Shown in pieces: positions 11,311 through 20,301 of a stretch of DNA of 64,000 nucleotides. The notes beneath the pieces were generated by a model. The model was not told the DNA's origin and searched no databases. It saw only the letters and a program-made list of their open reading frames with translations. The DNA comes from Bathymodiolus brooksi. Taxonomy: Eukaryota > Mollusca > Bivalvia > Mytilida > Modiolidae. Made by a program: the position numbers and the translations under genes. The stretch spans positions 49,895,085-49,959,084 of the forward strand of contig OY804585.1 in assembly GCA_963680875.1 (NCBI GenBank), written 5' to 3'. Every line of letters begins with the position of its first letter. Position 1 is the stretch's first letter.

Positions 11311-11576
11311 TGTCATTTTTGTAGTAATGTTTATTAGCATTATCATATACTTGTTTGTAGTAATGTTTATTATCATTATCATATACTTGTTTGTAATAAT
11401 GTTTATTAGCATTATCATATACTTGTTTGTAATAATGTTTATTAGCATTAGCATATGTTTGTTTGTAGTAATGTTTATTAGCATTATCATATACTTGTTT
11501 GTAGTAATGTTTATTAGCATTATCATATACTTGTTTGTAGTAATGTTTATTAGCATTATCACATACTTGTTTGTAG
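11311..11576 (+). repeat. 36-bp tandem repeat, about seven copies
   Basis: The unit 'gtttgtagtaatgtttatta' + 'gcattatcatatactt' repeats head to tail with single-base variants (gtagtaatg/gtaataatg, ttagc/ttatc). The 36-bp period is a multiple of three, so both strands show long repetitive open frames (hydrophobic on the plus strand). These are artefacts of the period. Confidence 0.93.
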
Positions 11577-11985
11577 GAGGGCTCATGTTTTATTTACGTT
11601 ATTTGTGTTTGCTTGCGCATAGTAGTGTCCAATGCATATTGCGTTGTGTTGTTGTTTTGCTTTTCTTCGTCTTGTGTACCCAATGTTGCCAGTTTCTATG
11701 GATTGTCTATTTGTGATTGCCCCTTCGGTATTCTCTAACGTTTATTTGTCCTGTGTTTTGTATACCCTATGTTGTCAGTTTCTATGGATTGTCTATTTGT
11801 GATTGCCCCTTCGGTATTCTCTAACGTTTATTTGTCCTGTGTCTTGTGTACACTATGTAGCCAGTTTCTATGGATTGTCTATTTGTGATTGCCCCTGCGG
11901 TATTCTCTAACGTTTATTTGCCAGTTTCTATGGATTGTCTATTTGTGATTGCTTTCGGTATTATTTAACGTTCATTTACATCTAA
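11577..11985 (+). repeat. Element R2 with an 86-bp internal tandem array
   Basis: It begins with 'ggagggctcatgttttattt', as at 5928 and 8292, giving an R2 copy. The segment 'agtttctatggattgtctat' starts at 11691, 11777, 11863 and 11923, so spacing is 86, 86 and 60 bp. Each unit ends in 'ccttcggtattctctaacg'. This is a small-scale version of the tandem growth seen in the 59-bp and 25-bp satellites. Confidence 0.8.
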
Positions 11986-11989
11986 TGAC

Positions 11990-12565
11990 TAGATTTAATG
12001 TTTTTCATGATCGTGATATTATTTTGATGGCAGTTTCTATTTTTTTCATATTACATACTAATGCTAGTATTAACATGGCGGACAAGAAGATGGTCCACAC
12101 ATCGATATTATTCTTTCTAGTTCTATATGTATGCTGATACTCGACACCACCGATACAGCTATATCTGCTTCATACATTGACAGACACATAGAAATTGACA
12201 GCTGGGGTCGGTTAAAAATGACACTCAATGATTCAGGAGATGATTGTATTTTCCCTTTGGTGAACTTACCATTTATTTGTAGCTAAATGGAGTAAGCATC
12301 TCTTAGTTATGCGATGTTCCTAAGATTGTTGTCCTTAATGAAGGTTTGCTTACCATTGCACCAAAGGATCCTCTCGCTTAAGTTGAAATCGTACGGTCGT
12401 CATCATGACCATTACGGAATATCTGTGTGTCTGATGAACACGAATAAGATCCGTTTGTAGTAATTTGAATACCGTAAAAAATTCTTCTTTTATGACTTAC
12501 CACCAGATCTTTAACACACGATGCATGCAACTATCGGAGCATGAACTTTGTTTTGAACGCCTGAG
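11990..12565. other. Unassigned DNA
   Basis: Short open frames only (for example a 62-codon frame near 11949-12137), with no recognisable domain. No repeat seen elsewhere in the window. Confidence 0.4.
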
Positions 12566-12569
12566 TTAA

Positions 12570-12700
12570 TCTCCGGTCTTTAGGGGTTTTCGTGTTGCTC
12601 AATCTTTATATATAGTGTGTCTGATTTTCTTTTTTCTTTCGATCGTTGTGTTGTATGCCCTACGATTTCCAGCTTCTGACAACTTTGATATCTTCAAGCT
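12570..12700 (+). repeat. Diverged R1 element fragment
   Basis: Order of motifs 'aggggttttcgtgttgctca', 'atctttatatatag', 'cttttttctttcgatcgttg' and 'cttctgacaactttgatatc' parallels R1 at 14390-14520 with many changes. Confidence 0.5.
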
Positions 12701-13049
12701 TTTTTTTTTATTGTTCTCTCAATATAAAAGATTCGACAATCATCAATGTAGGGACGAATATGTCTCACGTTTCAATCTTTATGAATACTGCAAAGACGTA
12801 CGAGAATGTGGGGTCAAACATATTACAATATCTATGTGTGATTGGGTTTTAATTATACGATGTAACTTATCTCTGTAGTTTGTTTAGTTAATTGTATCGT
12901 AGTTGCGTGTGCGATTCAGTTACACAATTAGATTTAATTTTCTCAACGCCATGTCACGTCTACGTGTTAGGCTTACAGTAAGGTTCGCTTCACTCTCATG
13001 TTAAGGTAGATGAGTGTACTGAAACTATTGTTTAGTTATTAAGGTTAGG

Positions 13050-13313
13050 GCTATGTCTATTGTGTTTAACCGCACTTTCAACAATATTTGAGTTATATGG
13101 TGGCTGTCAGTTTTATTGGTGGAGGAAACCGTAGCACTCGAAGAAAACTACCGACATGTCGCCAGTCACTGACAAACTTTATCACATAATATTGTATCGA
13201 GTACACCTCATCATGAACGGGGTTCGAACTCAGAACTTTCCTGGTGATAAGCACTGATTGCATAGGTAGTTGTGAATCCAACTACCATACTATCACGACC
13301 ACGATGGCCCCTC
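13050..13313 (-). mobile_element. tRNA-derived SINE
   Basis: Inverse of the SINE body ('cgcactttcaacaatatttg', 'agttttattggtggagga') followed by the inverse head ('cataggtagttgtgaatcca', 'accacgatggcccct'). The head contains an inverse B-box-like 'ggggttcgaactc'. It is the best preserved tRNA-like head of this family in the window. Confidence 0.85.
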
Positions 13314-13511
13314 TGTGTAGTTATAATCTGATTTGTTATTGCATTTTTTCTTCTTATACCAATTGCTAAAAGCAGTCTCGATTCAAACATGCTGCTCTAT
13401 ATGACAATTTGAAGATATACGAAAATAATGAATGCTCTCGTGATAAATATTATATTCTAACCTTACCTCTGTTATTACGATTTCTCTATTGGATTTAAAA
13501 TTGTTCTGAAA

Positions 13512-13847
13512 GTGTGGTATTGTTTGGTTGTCATTTTATTTTTCAGCTTAGACGAGTACAAAATGAAACGGAAAGTCAAATTCAGTTTGACTTCATTTAG
13601 TACTAAGCCTGTAGGTGGCATATATTTTCAGAATGTGGAATTAATGAAGGCTGCTTTAACTCCACAGAGAAACCTAGAAGCTATGTTTTGTTTTATCAAA
13701 AACAATCTGTTTGTGATCTTACGAAAATGGAAATATTCTGATAAGGCGGAAAATATTGTTTTCTTATTGGATATAACTACATGTTCTTTGAGAAAATTAT
13801 TCTGTAAAGCTAGTCGAAGGAAGACAATTGTCTATATAAAGTGTTAA
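13512..13847 (+). CDS. Open frame of unknown status (111 codons)
   Basis: I do not recognise this protein. The frame has a hydrophobic first ~12 residues, then a basic stretch (KMKRKVKF) and no domain I can name. A possible splice acceptor (attttatttttcag) lies at about 13533-13546 inside the frame, and caataaata follows the stop at about 13850. It could be a terminal exon of a host gene, a transposon remnant or chance. It is one of the longer non-repetitive plus-strand frames, but nothing else supports it. Confidence 0.2.
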   Translation: MWYCLVVILFFSLDEYKMKRKVKFSLTSFSTKPVGGIYFQNVELMKAALTPQRNLEAMFCFIKNNLFVILRKWKYSDKAENIVFLLDITTCSLRKLFCKASRRKTIVYIKC

Positions 13848-14074
13848 TAACAATAAATAGATTTATAGTAGAACTATCACATCAATGGGTTACTGTAGGT
13901 CAAATATTGAGGAAATTGAATAATTACTAATAATATATTACTCAGTTAAGAACAATAGTCACAATTTGTAATTCCTTACTAAATTAGATGACATCGAGAT
14001 TAAGAAGTTCGCATTGAGCATATGGTTGCAACCTGAACACTAAGAAGAAAAATATATCAAAGGAGGAATAAGAA

Positions 14075-14530
14075 GATGTCAGTTGAAGAAGGACAGAAGA
14101 TACAACAGCCAAAGGAAAAAAGGACAAACAAGATCTACAAAACACTACACAGGAAACTCAATATCGAGCAACGCGAACCCTACTAAAACCGGTGGTGAAT
14201 ATTGGTGTTCTGGAAGGATAAGCTGTTCCTGCCCAACTAGTGGCACCCATCGTGTTACTCTTGTTACAAACCCTGTATTAACTAATTTATGGTCGCGACC
14301 ATAGAGCCATTTCTTTACACGATTAGAAAAGTTGGATTTGTAGTAATTGCAAGATGAGTTCACCTCCGGTTTTCAGTGGGGTTCGTGTTATTCGATCTTT
14401 ACCTTTATATGTATGTTTTGTAGATCGTTGTTTGTCCTTTTGTTCTTTTTCTTTTGGCCATTGTGTTGTCTGTTCTTCTTCGATATACTGATTCTGATTA
14501 CCCCTTTAGTATCTTCAAACTCTTCTTTTT
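14075..14530. repeat. Inverted pair of R1 elements
   Basis: 14083-14310 is an R1 copy in minus orientation ('gaaggacagaagatacaaca', 'ggacaaacaagatctacaaa') and includes extra terminal sequence ('ctagtggcacccatcgtg'). 14355-14530 is a plus-orientation copy ('ggttttcagtggggttcgtg', 'gatcgttgtttgtcc', 'cccctttagtatcttcaaac'). The two lie head to head about 45 bp apart. The same arrangement occurs at 36195-36425 and 36835-37060. Confidence 0.75.
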
Positions 14531-14835
14531 GGAACTGTACTAACAAAATGATACATAAATCAGCATCTAGAATAACCTCCAATAAGTAACTTCATTACAA
14601 AAATCTGTTAGAGAGGGGTTCTGAAATTCTGCTACAGAAAAAAGGAAAACGAACAATTGTGAAATTGAAGTCATCACATTTATTATAAATGACACAGCCG
14701 TCCATCATCGTCAGAGCCTCGGTACAATTCAATGCAGAGGCGGTCATATCAGTAATATATTCTATGTTTATAACTGCATGGATATATAACAAGTAGTGGC
14801 TTAACCTGTGGTTGTATCGTGATACTGTGAAATTA

Positions 14836-15276
14836 TTATTAATCGTGGGGTTCTAATTTTCGCTGATTTCGTGGTCCACTTAAACCACGAAAATAAAAAT
14901 CCAACGAAATACAATTTTCCCATTGATGGTTGCCTATTATGTTTGAAACCACGAATTAAAGAACTCAGGAATCAATGCATTTAATAGAAAACACGGAATT
15001 TGGTGCTAACTAATAAAAGTACATTCACAGTATATATATAAATATATCAAGCCTGAGATTAAAGCTTCTGGTTACGTAGTACACTTTTGATAAATCCTTA
15101 CTTATTAGTGGGATTCGTGTTACTGGATCTTTACCTTTATATGTATGTTTTGTTGATCGTTGTTTGTCCTTTTGTACTTTTTCTTTTAGCCATTGTGATT
15201 GTCTGTTCTTCTTCGATATACGGATTCTGATTGCCCCTTTGGTATCTTCAAACTCTTCTTATTACAGTACAACAGA
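14836..15276 (+). repeat. Segmental duplication, copy B, left part
   Basis: Matches 1-441 with only a handful of substitutions. It ends exactly at acaacaga, where the 10.1-kb transposon starts, and its continuation is at 25391. Confidence 0.95.
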
Positions 15277-15290
15277 TAGAGATGCCAGTC
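15277..15290. repeat. Left terminal inverted repeat of the 10.1-kb transposon
   Basis: tagagatgccagtc; pairs with 25377-25391. The first ten bases are a perfect match to the inverted right end, and three of the next four also agree. Confidence 0.85.
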
Positions 15291-16650
15291 AAAAATCAAT
15301 TACAGGGGATGCTTGCTGTTTTTGAACCATTAGATAGAGCTCAATCTAAGAAGAACTTTGAGCCTTCATTTGTAAAAATCGGATGAAGGGTTCAAAAGTT
15401 ATGAGCATCTGAAATTGCCTATTTTTGGTCGATAATTTTCCAAAGATGGCCGCCATCAATAATGGTTTTAATGACTGTTTTTTTGTGCAAACAGCAGATA
15501 ATGTCTCTACTTTTGTTTTTTCCCATAGATTATAAGTTATTCTGTCAGAAAAATGAAACTGAACATGCTTGAAGTAATATTTGCTATTTGTTTCACTGTC
15601 CAAAATGTATGGCGGAGCCACTTTTGATCTTGACCGAAAGGTCCATATGGCTCACATTGCCATACTTTTGTCAGAAAATAACTTATCTGACATCATAATA
15701 GAAGAAATTGTGTGTAGAAATACTTGTTTTGTGTGCAATTATAACATATGAATCACCTTTTACATCTTTTTGTGGAATTATGAATCCATAAAGGTGGGTG
15801 TGCAATTAGTGTTCAACACTATTTGAGAATGGCACCGTTTCACAGCAATTATATGGAAAAATGACACAAAAAGCTTTATATTTCCTAAACTAAAAATGGT
15901 ATCCACACAAAATTTTGAAGGTAATACTACAGTGTTGTGCACGTTCTGTTGAACGTGATGTTTTGTTTGTCGACACAAGAAATGGCGGCCACTTTGTTCA
16001 AAATGGCCGCCATTTTTTCATAGAATTCATCAGACAGGGAACCTGTTCCAAGATAATTTGATCATTTTGTTATCAATATAATTAATATCACTGAAAAAAT
16101 GGATATGGAGATCTGTACCAATGACCTCTTATTTGTCTTAGCATTTTATTAAGGAATAATTGTCATATTGGTGGCCATTTTGAAAACAAAATGGCTGCCA
16201 TTGCTTTAAAATTTGTTGCGCAAATTCACGTTTTTTATGATTACTCTGTCGTTTCTAGTCAGAATTTGATCATCAAGGTATCAAATTAAAGATATTGTAA
16301 TAATCTATAACCTCAAGTAACTAATAAATTAAACTGAATACTTTTCATACCAATATGTAATCCCCCAAGGGGTGAAGATTCCAGACACCTAGTACTACCA
16401 CTTGCTGAAAGTTTAACTGGTCAGCTTGATATATATATATACATTTGTAGGTGTTTTTGCTTTCCTACCTCAATGTCTTGCTATCATAATGTAGCTGTAC
16501 AATTGCTGAAAGTGATGTTATATGCAACAACCACCCAACAAGCATGATAGTGAAACACCTCTAAACTAAACTTCCTTGAAACCAGCAAAACAGCTTGTGC
16601 TTAAAAATAGATGGATATTATTTGCACGCTTTACACATTTCCTACCAAAG
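15291..16650. other. Noncoding left arm of the transposon
   Basis: AT-rich with repeated 'atggcggcca' / 'tggccgccat' words on both strands (near 15447, 15602, 15983, 16004, 16172, 16190), a motif also found beside the right end (25357-25366). Recurrent subterminal words could be transposase binding sites; that is inference. No coding exon is seen. Confidence 0.5.
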
Positions 16651-16990
16651 GCTACATATGGAACTTGATTTAAAATAAAGTTTATGTTGTTTATATAGGA
16701 TGCTGTTTATATTCAGGTTTCCCTTGATTGCAATTTGAGCAAGTAAATTTGTTTTAGTCTTACTCTCCATGCCGTTCGAATCCCGCTCATGGTAACTTAA
16801 GGTGTACTTGATACCACATTATTGTGTGATAAAATTCGTCAGTGACTTGCAACAGGTATGTGGTTTTCTCCAGGTACTCTGGTTTACGCCACCAATAAAA
16901 GTGACCATCACAATATAACTGAAATATTGTTGAAAATGAAAGTGGCATTAAACACCATACCCCTAACCCTACTCTCCGACTCCATGTCAA
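16650..16990 (+). repeat. Nested SINE-containing repeat, copy 1
   Basis: Shares with 18050-18330 the run 'aaaataaagtt', 'gctgtttatattcaggtttc', 'caatttgagca', 'gtcttactct', 'cgttcgaat' and 'gctcatggtaact'. A SINE body follows ('tttacgccaccaataaaa', 'gaaatattgttgaaaatg', 'ttaaacaccat'). The two copies are diverged, pointing to an old duplication inside the transposon. Confidence 0.75.
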
Positions 16991-17282
16991 AGTTTCAGTC
17001 TTGCTCATTACTATTCTAATTTGCTTCTTAAAACATGTTCAATGAAAACAACAACAACATATTAAGTTCATTCATTTATTATTTAGGAAATATCTGGTGT
17101 ATTTTTTAAATACATCATCTATTGTCACATGTATTGTTGTCTGAATAAGTCCAGCTACATGTAAAACTAAATATATAATAAATTATTCTTCAATAGAGAC
17201 CAGAACCTGTAAGGTTGTTATCCCAAACATTGACTTACAAAAAAATAGAAAATGTATTTTATAAAACAATAATAACTAGAGG

Positions 17283-17625
17283 CCCAGTGGGTGGAGCCTG
17301 TGTCGCTCACCTTTCATTCTACTTTGAGGAAACTTAATACAGAATCTTCCATACATGTACCGGTATATGCTTGCTACCAAGTTTTGGTTCATATGGCTAA
17401 GCAGTTTCAAAGGAGAAGATTTTTTAAAAATCAACCAATCAGAAACAAGAATTGCATGTGGTGGCCATGTTTGCTAACCAATCGGGACGAAATGAGCAAT
17501 CTTTATAGAGGACATTCCATAAATGCTCCCTACCAAGTTTCAGATCAACTGGTTTTGCAGTTTCAGAGGAGAAAAGTTAACAGACGACGGACGCCAAGTG
17601 ATGGCAAAAGCTCATATTGCTTAAG
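17283..17625 (+). repeat. Common dispersed repeat of the 'acgacggacgcca' type
   Basis: Contains 'ctaccaagttttggttcat', 'gcagtttcaaaggagaagat', 'ctaccaagtttcagatcaac' and 'acagacgacggacgccaagt', then 'gatggcaaaagctca'. This wording is, from memory, a very common noncoding repeat in molluscs and other marine invertebrates. The 113-codon open frame through it is incidental. Confidence 0.6.
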
Positions 17626-18049
17626 ATTTTAATCATATTCCAAAAAGAATTTTCCTTCTGGAAAAATATAGCATTAAGCATATAATATATAAACATAATC
17701 AATCAACAGAGATGAAATCTTTTATTTGTCAAATTATTTTCCTCATTAACCTGGAATTAAGCTTAAGTGTGACATTGAGATGTCAAGGAAGATAACTAAG
17801 GTGTACTTTAATACCAGATTCTCTACTGATATAAAGATAAAAATTAACATTATTAACATAACTTCCAACCACCTAAGCAATGTTATTTATATGCAAATAT
17901 ATATCAATCACCACCAAGAATTATTAGAAAAAACTATATACATAATCTATCATGCAATTGTATATCAACCACCACCAAGCATTAGTAGTAATACATATAT
18001 TATTTATTATGCAGACATACACATGCAGACAATTTGTATAAAAAATTCC

Positions 18050-18335
18050 CTACAAAAGGCTACATCAAGAACTTTATTTAAAATAAAGTTCTGCTGTTTA
18101 TATTCAGGTTTCCCTTTATTACAATTTGAGCAGATAAAGTTGTTTCAGTCTTACTCTTTATGTCGTTCGAATGCTGCTCATGGTAACTCAAGGTGTTCTT
18201 GATACAACATTGTGATTTAATAAAGGTTGTCAGTGACTTGCGGCATGTCAGTGGTTTTCTCCGGGTACTCCGGTTTACTCCACCAATAAAACTGATCACC
18301 ATGATATAACTGAAATATTGTTTCAAACCAAATGC
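18050..18335 (+). repeat. Nested SINE-containing repeat, copy 2
   Basis: Diverged duplicate of 16650-16990, including the SINE body ('tttactccaccaataaaact', 'gatataactgaaatattgtt'). It lies just downstream of the transposase stop codon on the gene strand. Confidence 0.75.
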
Positions 18336-18413
18336 AGGCCATACAGTTTTACATTGAGAGCACGAAAAAAGCTGAAACAATTTCATATTACAATAACAAA
18401 TGTAACAAGAAGA

Positions 18414-18844
18414 CTACTCAAAATACCTTGAAAAATAGGCTTGATATTCAGACTGTATTTCTTGTAGGTTTGGAATATACCAAGTCCTACCAAATGAGTC
18501 TTTAGGAAGAATATCAAACCCAAAATGAAATACAAAAATTTTATCTATTATACTTGTATCCTCTTTTTCAGGCCATTTAAAAACGTTACTTTTTGCTGGA
18601 TGTAAAAATGTTACTGTTAAAACATTGTCATCTACAAAAACCATTTGACCAGGATACCAAGCATCCATATAAGCTACTGCAACATTTTGACCAATTTTAT
18701 ATTCTATAACTGTGTTAGAATTATCATTTAAAATCTTTGAAGGCTCTATGTCATTTGACTGATTTGTTGCTTTTTGGGGTTTTTTGGCAAGAGGCTCACT
18801 AGTTACATTTGCAGTTAACTTTGACCTAATATTTTCAATTTTTT
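18414..18844 (-). CDS. Transposase main exon, segment 4 (C-terminal WYPG module)
   Basis: From the shift near 18841 the frame reads ENIRSKLTANVTSEPLAKKP, then IGQNVAVAYMDAWYPGQMV, VTFLHPAKSNVFKWPEKED and RTWYIPNLQEI, to the stop at 18414. The Met at 18668 lies inside this module and is not the start. The WYPG...FKWP pattern resembles a small beta-barrel-like C-terminal module that I recall from related invertebrate proteins. Confidence 0.65.
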
Positions 18845-19291
18845 ATTTACAAGTTCCCTTTGTTTCAACATTAGTGCCTCCCTCTCTGACTTAGAATTAA
18901 TAACAAAATTAGCTTTAATTGAGAAATTTGAATCTATTGAAAATTGTTGAAGTTCATGATCATTGACATTACTAGAAGATATTAAAATATGAAGGTTTGA
19001 AATGAGTTCATCAAAAGTAAAAGGAATACCATTCACTGAAAACTGTAATAAAGTTTTGTCATCAGGCCTTGATTTTAACACTTTCTTTCTAAATTTTAAT
19101 TGTGTCTTTACAGCATCAAACTTTGAGCTTTCATTCAACTTTTGTAAATTTTTATTAAAATCTTGATTGGAAACCCATAAACCACCTATTTTTTCAATGT
19201 CTTTAGTTAGTTGTTCAAGTTCCTGTTGTTTAGCTTTTCCTTTTTTAACCTTTTCTTCTTTTCTTTGTTTTAGTAATAATATGTGTTTCTG
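18815..19291 (-). CDS. Transposase main exon, segment 3
   Basis: The frame is open well upstream of the Met at 19138, from just after an in-frame TAG at about 19294. It reads QKHILLLKQRKEEKVKKGK (basic, helical), then GGLWVSNQDF and FTFDELISNLHIL. It ends at a stop at 18815 after a shift inside the A-run near 18841. Confidence 0.65.
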   Translation of the reverse strand, partial: QKHILLLKQRKEEKVKKGKAKQQELEQLTKDIEKIGGLWVSNQDFNKNLQKLNESSKFDAVKTQLKFRKKVLKSRPDDKTLLQFSVNGIPFTFDELISNLHILISSSNVNDHELQQFSIDSNFSIKANFVINSKSEREALMLKQRELVNKKLKILGQS

Positions 19292-20301
19292 CTAATTTTA
19301 AATTGTTGAAGAATACTTGGGGCATTTTCCCTTGCAATTTTAATAATTTCTGTTTTTTTCTCACATTCCATTTCATTTAGCCAGTTTACAGTTTTGTTAT
19401 TTGAAAATAGAATAAGACCTACTAAAGCTACAATATTGGCATTTGGTTTTTCCCGTTTTAAACGATCAAAGTTTGCAAAGTCACGTTCTGAAATTATATT
19501 TGTGGGATGAACTGTTTTGGACTCTTTTCTAAGTTGGGGACCATCAACACCATCAGTATTTTCATTCAAATGACCACCTGGTAAAATGTCAGAGAGTTGT
19601 CTTTCAATGATAATACTTAAATTTAACAAAATAATCTGGAGTGCCTCTATTGTTAAAGAATTTAATTCAGGATCTTGAACTGAAAAAAGGCTGTCAAATA
19701 CAAGATCTTTATTAGTAAACTCTGGGTATATGATCTTTCCATCAACAAGTGCTGAAGCATCACTGGAAAATTTCTCTACATTTTGTTTAAAATTAAACCA
19801 TTCATCATTCAAGTCCAAAATATGGTTTGAGGCTTCAATAATTCTCCAAATAGGCCCTGTAAATAACTTATCAATAATTCCAAAAGCACGACAGCCAGCC
19901 AAATAAACAGGATTGTTTAAGTAATTACAAACAGCTGAAACTAACAAGTTTCTCTCACCAGAACAAAAAAATGAGTTAATGAAGTTTTCAATGTGAAATC
20001 GGTGGAAAAAGACGGCTGCTCCCATTGCAAACATTAAATTTATTCTGTGTCCATGGAAAGTTGTCATTTTAATATCACATGGAATATCCAAGTCTTGTAA
20101 AAAAGTTAAGAAAAAAGAACCATACCCAGATTTCTCATCAGCACCTGGGACACACAATTTTGTACATGCTCTAATAAAATATGTAGTAAATTTATTTGAA
20201 GTTGAATTTTCATTGACATTAAAATCTAAAACATTTTGCTCCCAAATTTTTAAACCTGCATCTGCTTGAGTTGCAAAATTTCCAAGACATGCAAATTGCA
20301 T
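19270..20301 (-). CDS. Transposase main exon, segment 2 (second half of the catalytic core)
   Basis: Overlaps segment 1 by 52 bases in another frame; the Met at 20301 is not a real start. From about 20283 it reads GNFATQADAGLKIWE, then FHGHRINLMFAMGAAVFFHR and GPIWRIIEASN. The Glu at 19836-19834 is my candidate for the last catalytic residue. The segment ends at a stop at 19270, with the frame moving near 19291 to segment 3. Confidence 0.75.
   Translation of the reverse strand: MQFACLGNFATQADAGLKIWEQNVLDFNVNENSTSNKFTTYFIRACTKLCVPGADEKSGYGSFFLTFLQDLDIPCDIKMTTFHGHRINLMFAMGAAVFFHRFHIENFINSFFCSGERNLLVSAVCNYLNNPVYLAGCRAFGIIDKLFTGPIWRIIEASNHILDLNDEWFNFKQNVEKFSSDASALVDGKIIYPEFTNKDLVFDSLFSVQDPELNSLTIEALQIILLNLSIIIERQLSDILPGGHLNENTDGVDGPQLRKESKTVHPTNIISERDFANFDRLKREKPNANIVALVGLILFSNNKTVNWLNEMECEKKTEIIKIARENAPSILQQFKISRNTYYY

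Noticed and set aside
11269..11716. Long open frames on both strands at 11269-11586 and 11327-11716 with repeated hydrophobic or Asn/Thr-rich peptides
   Set aside because: They are produced by a 36-bp tandem repeat whose period is a multiple of three. No start context or domain supports translation.
17291..17632. 113-codon plus-strand frame inside the transposon
   Set aside because: It reads through a common dispersed noncoding repeat (the acgacggacgcca type).
20250..20301. Programmed -1 frameshift between the two large transposase frames
   Set aside because: No slippery heptamer in the correct phase is present at the overlap, and two more one-base shifts occur downstream. Random loss or sequencing error is simpler.
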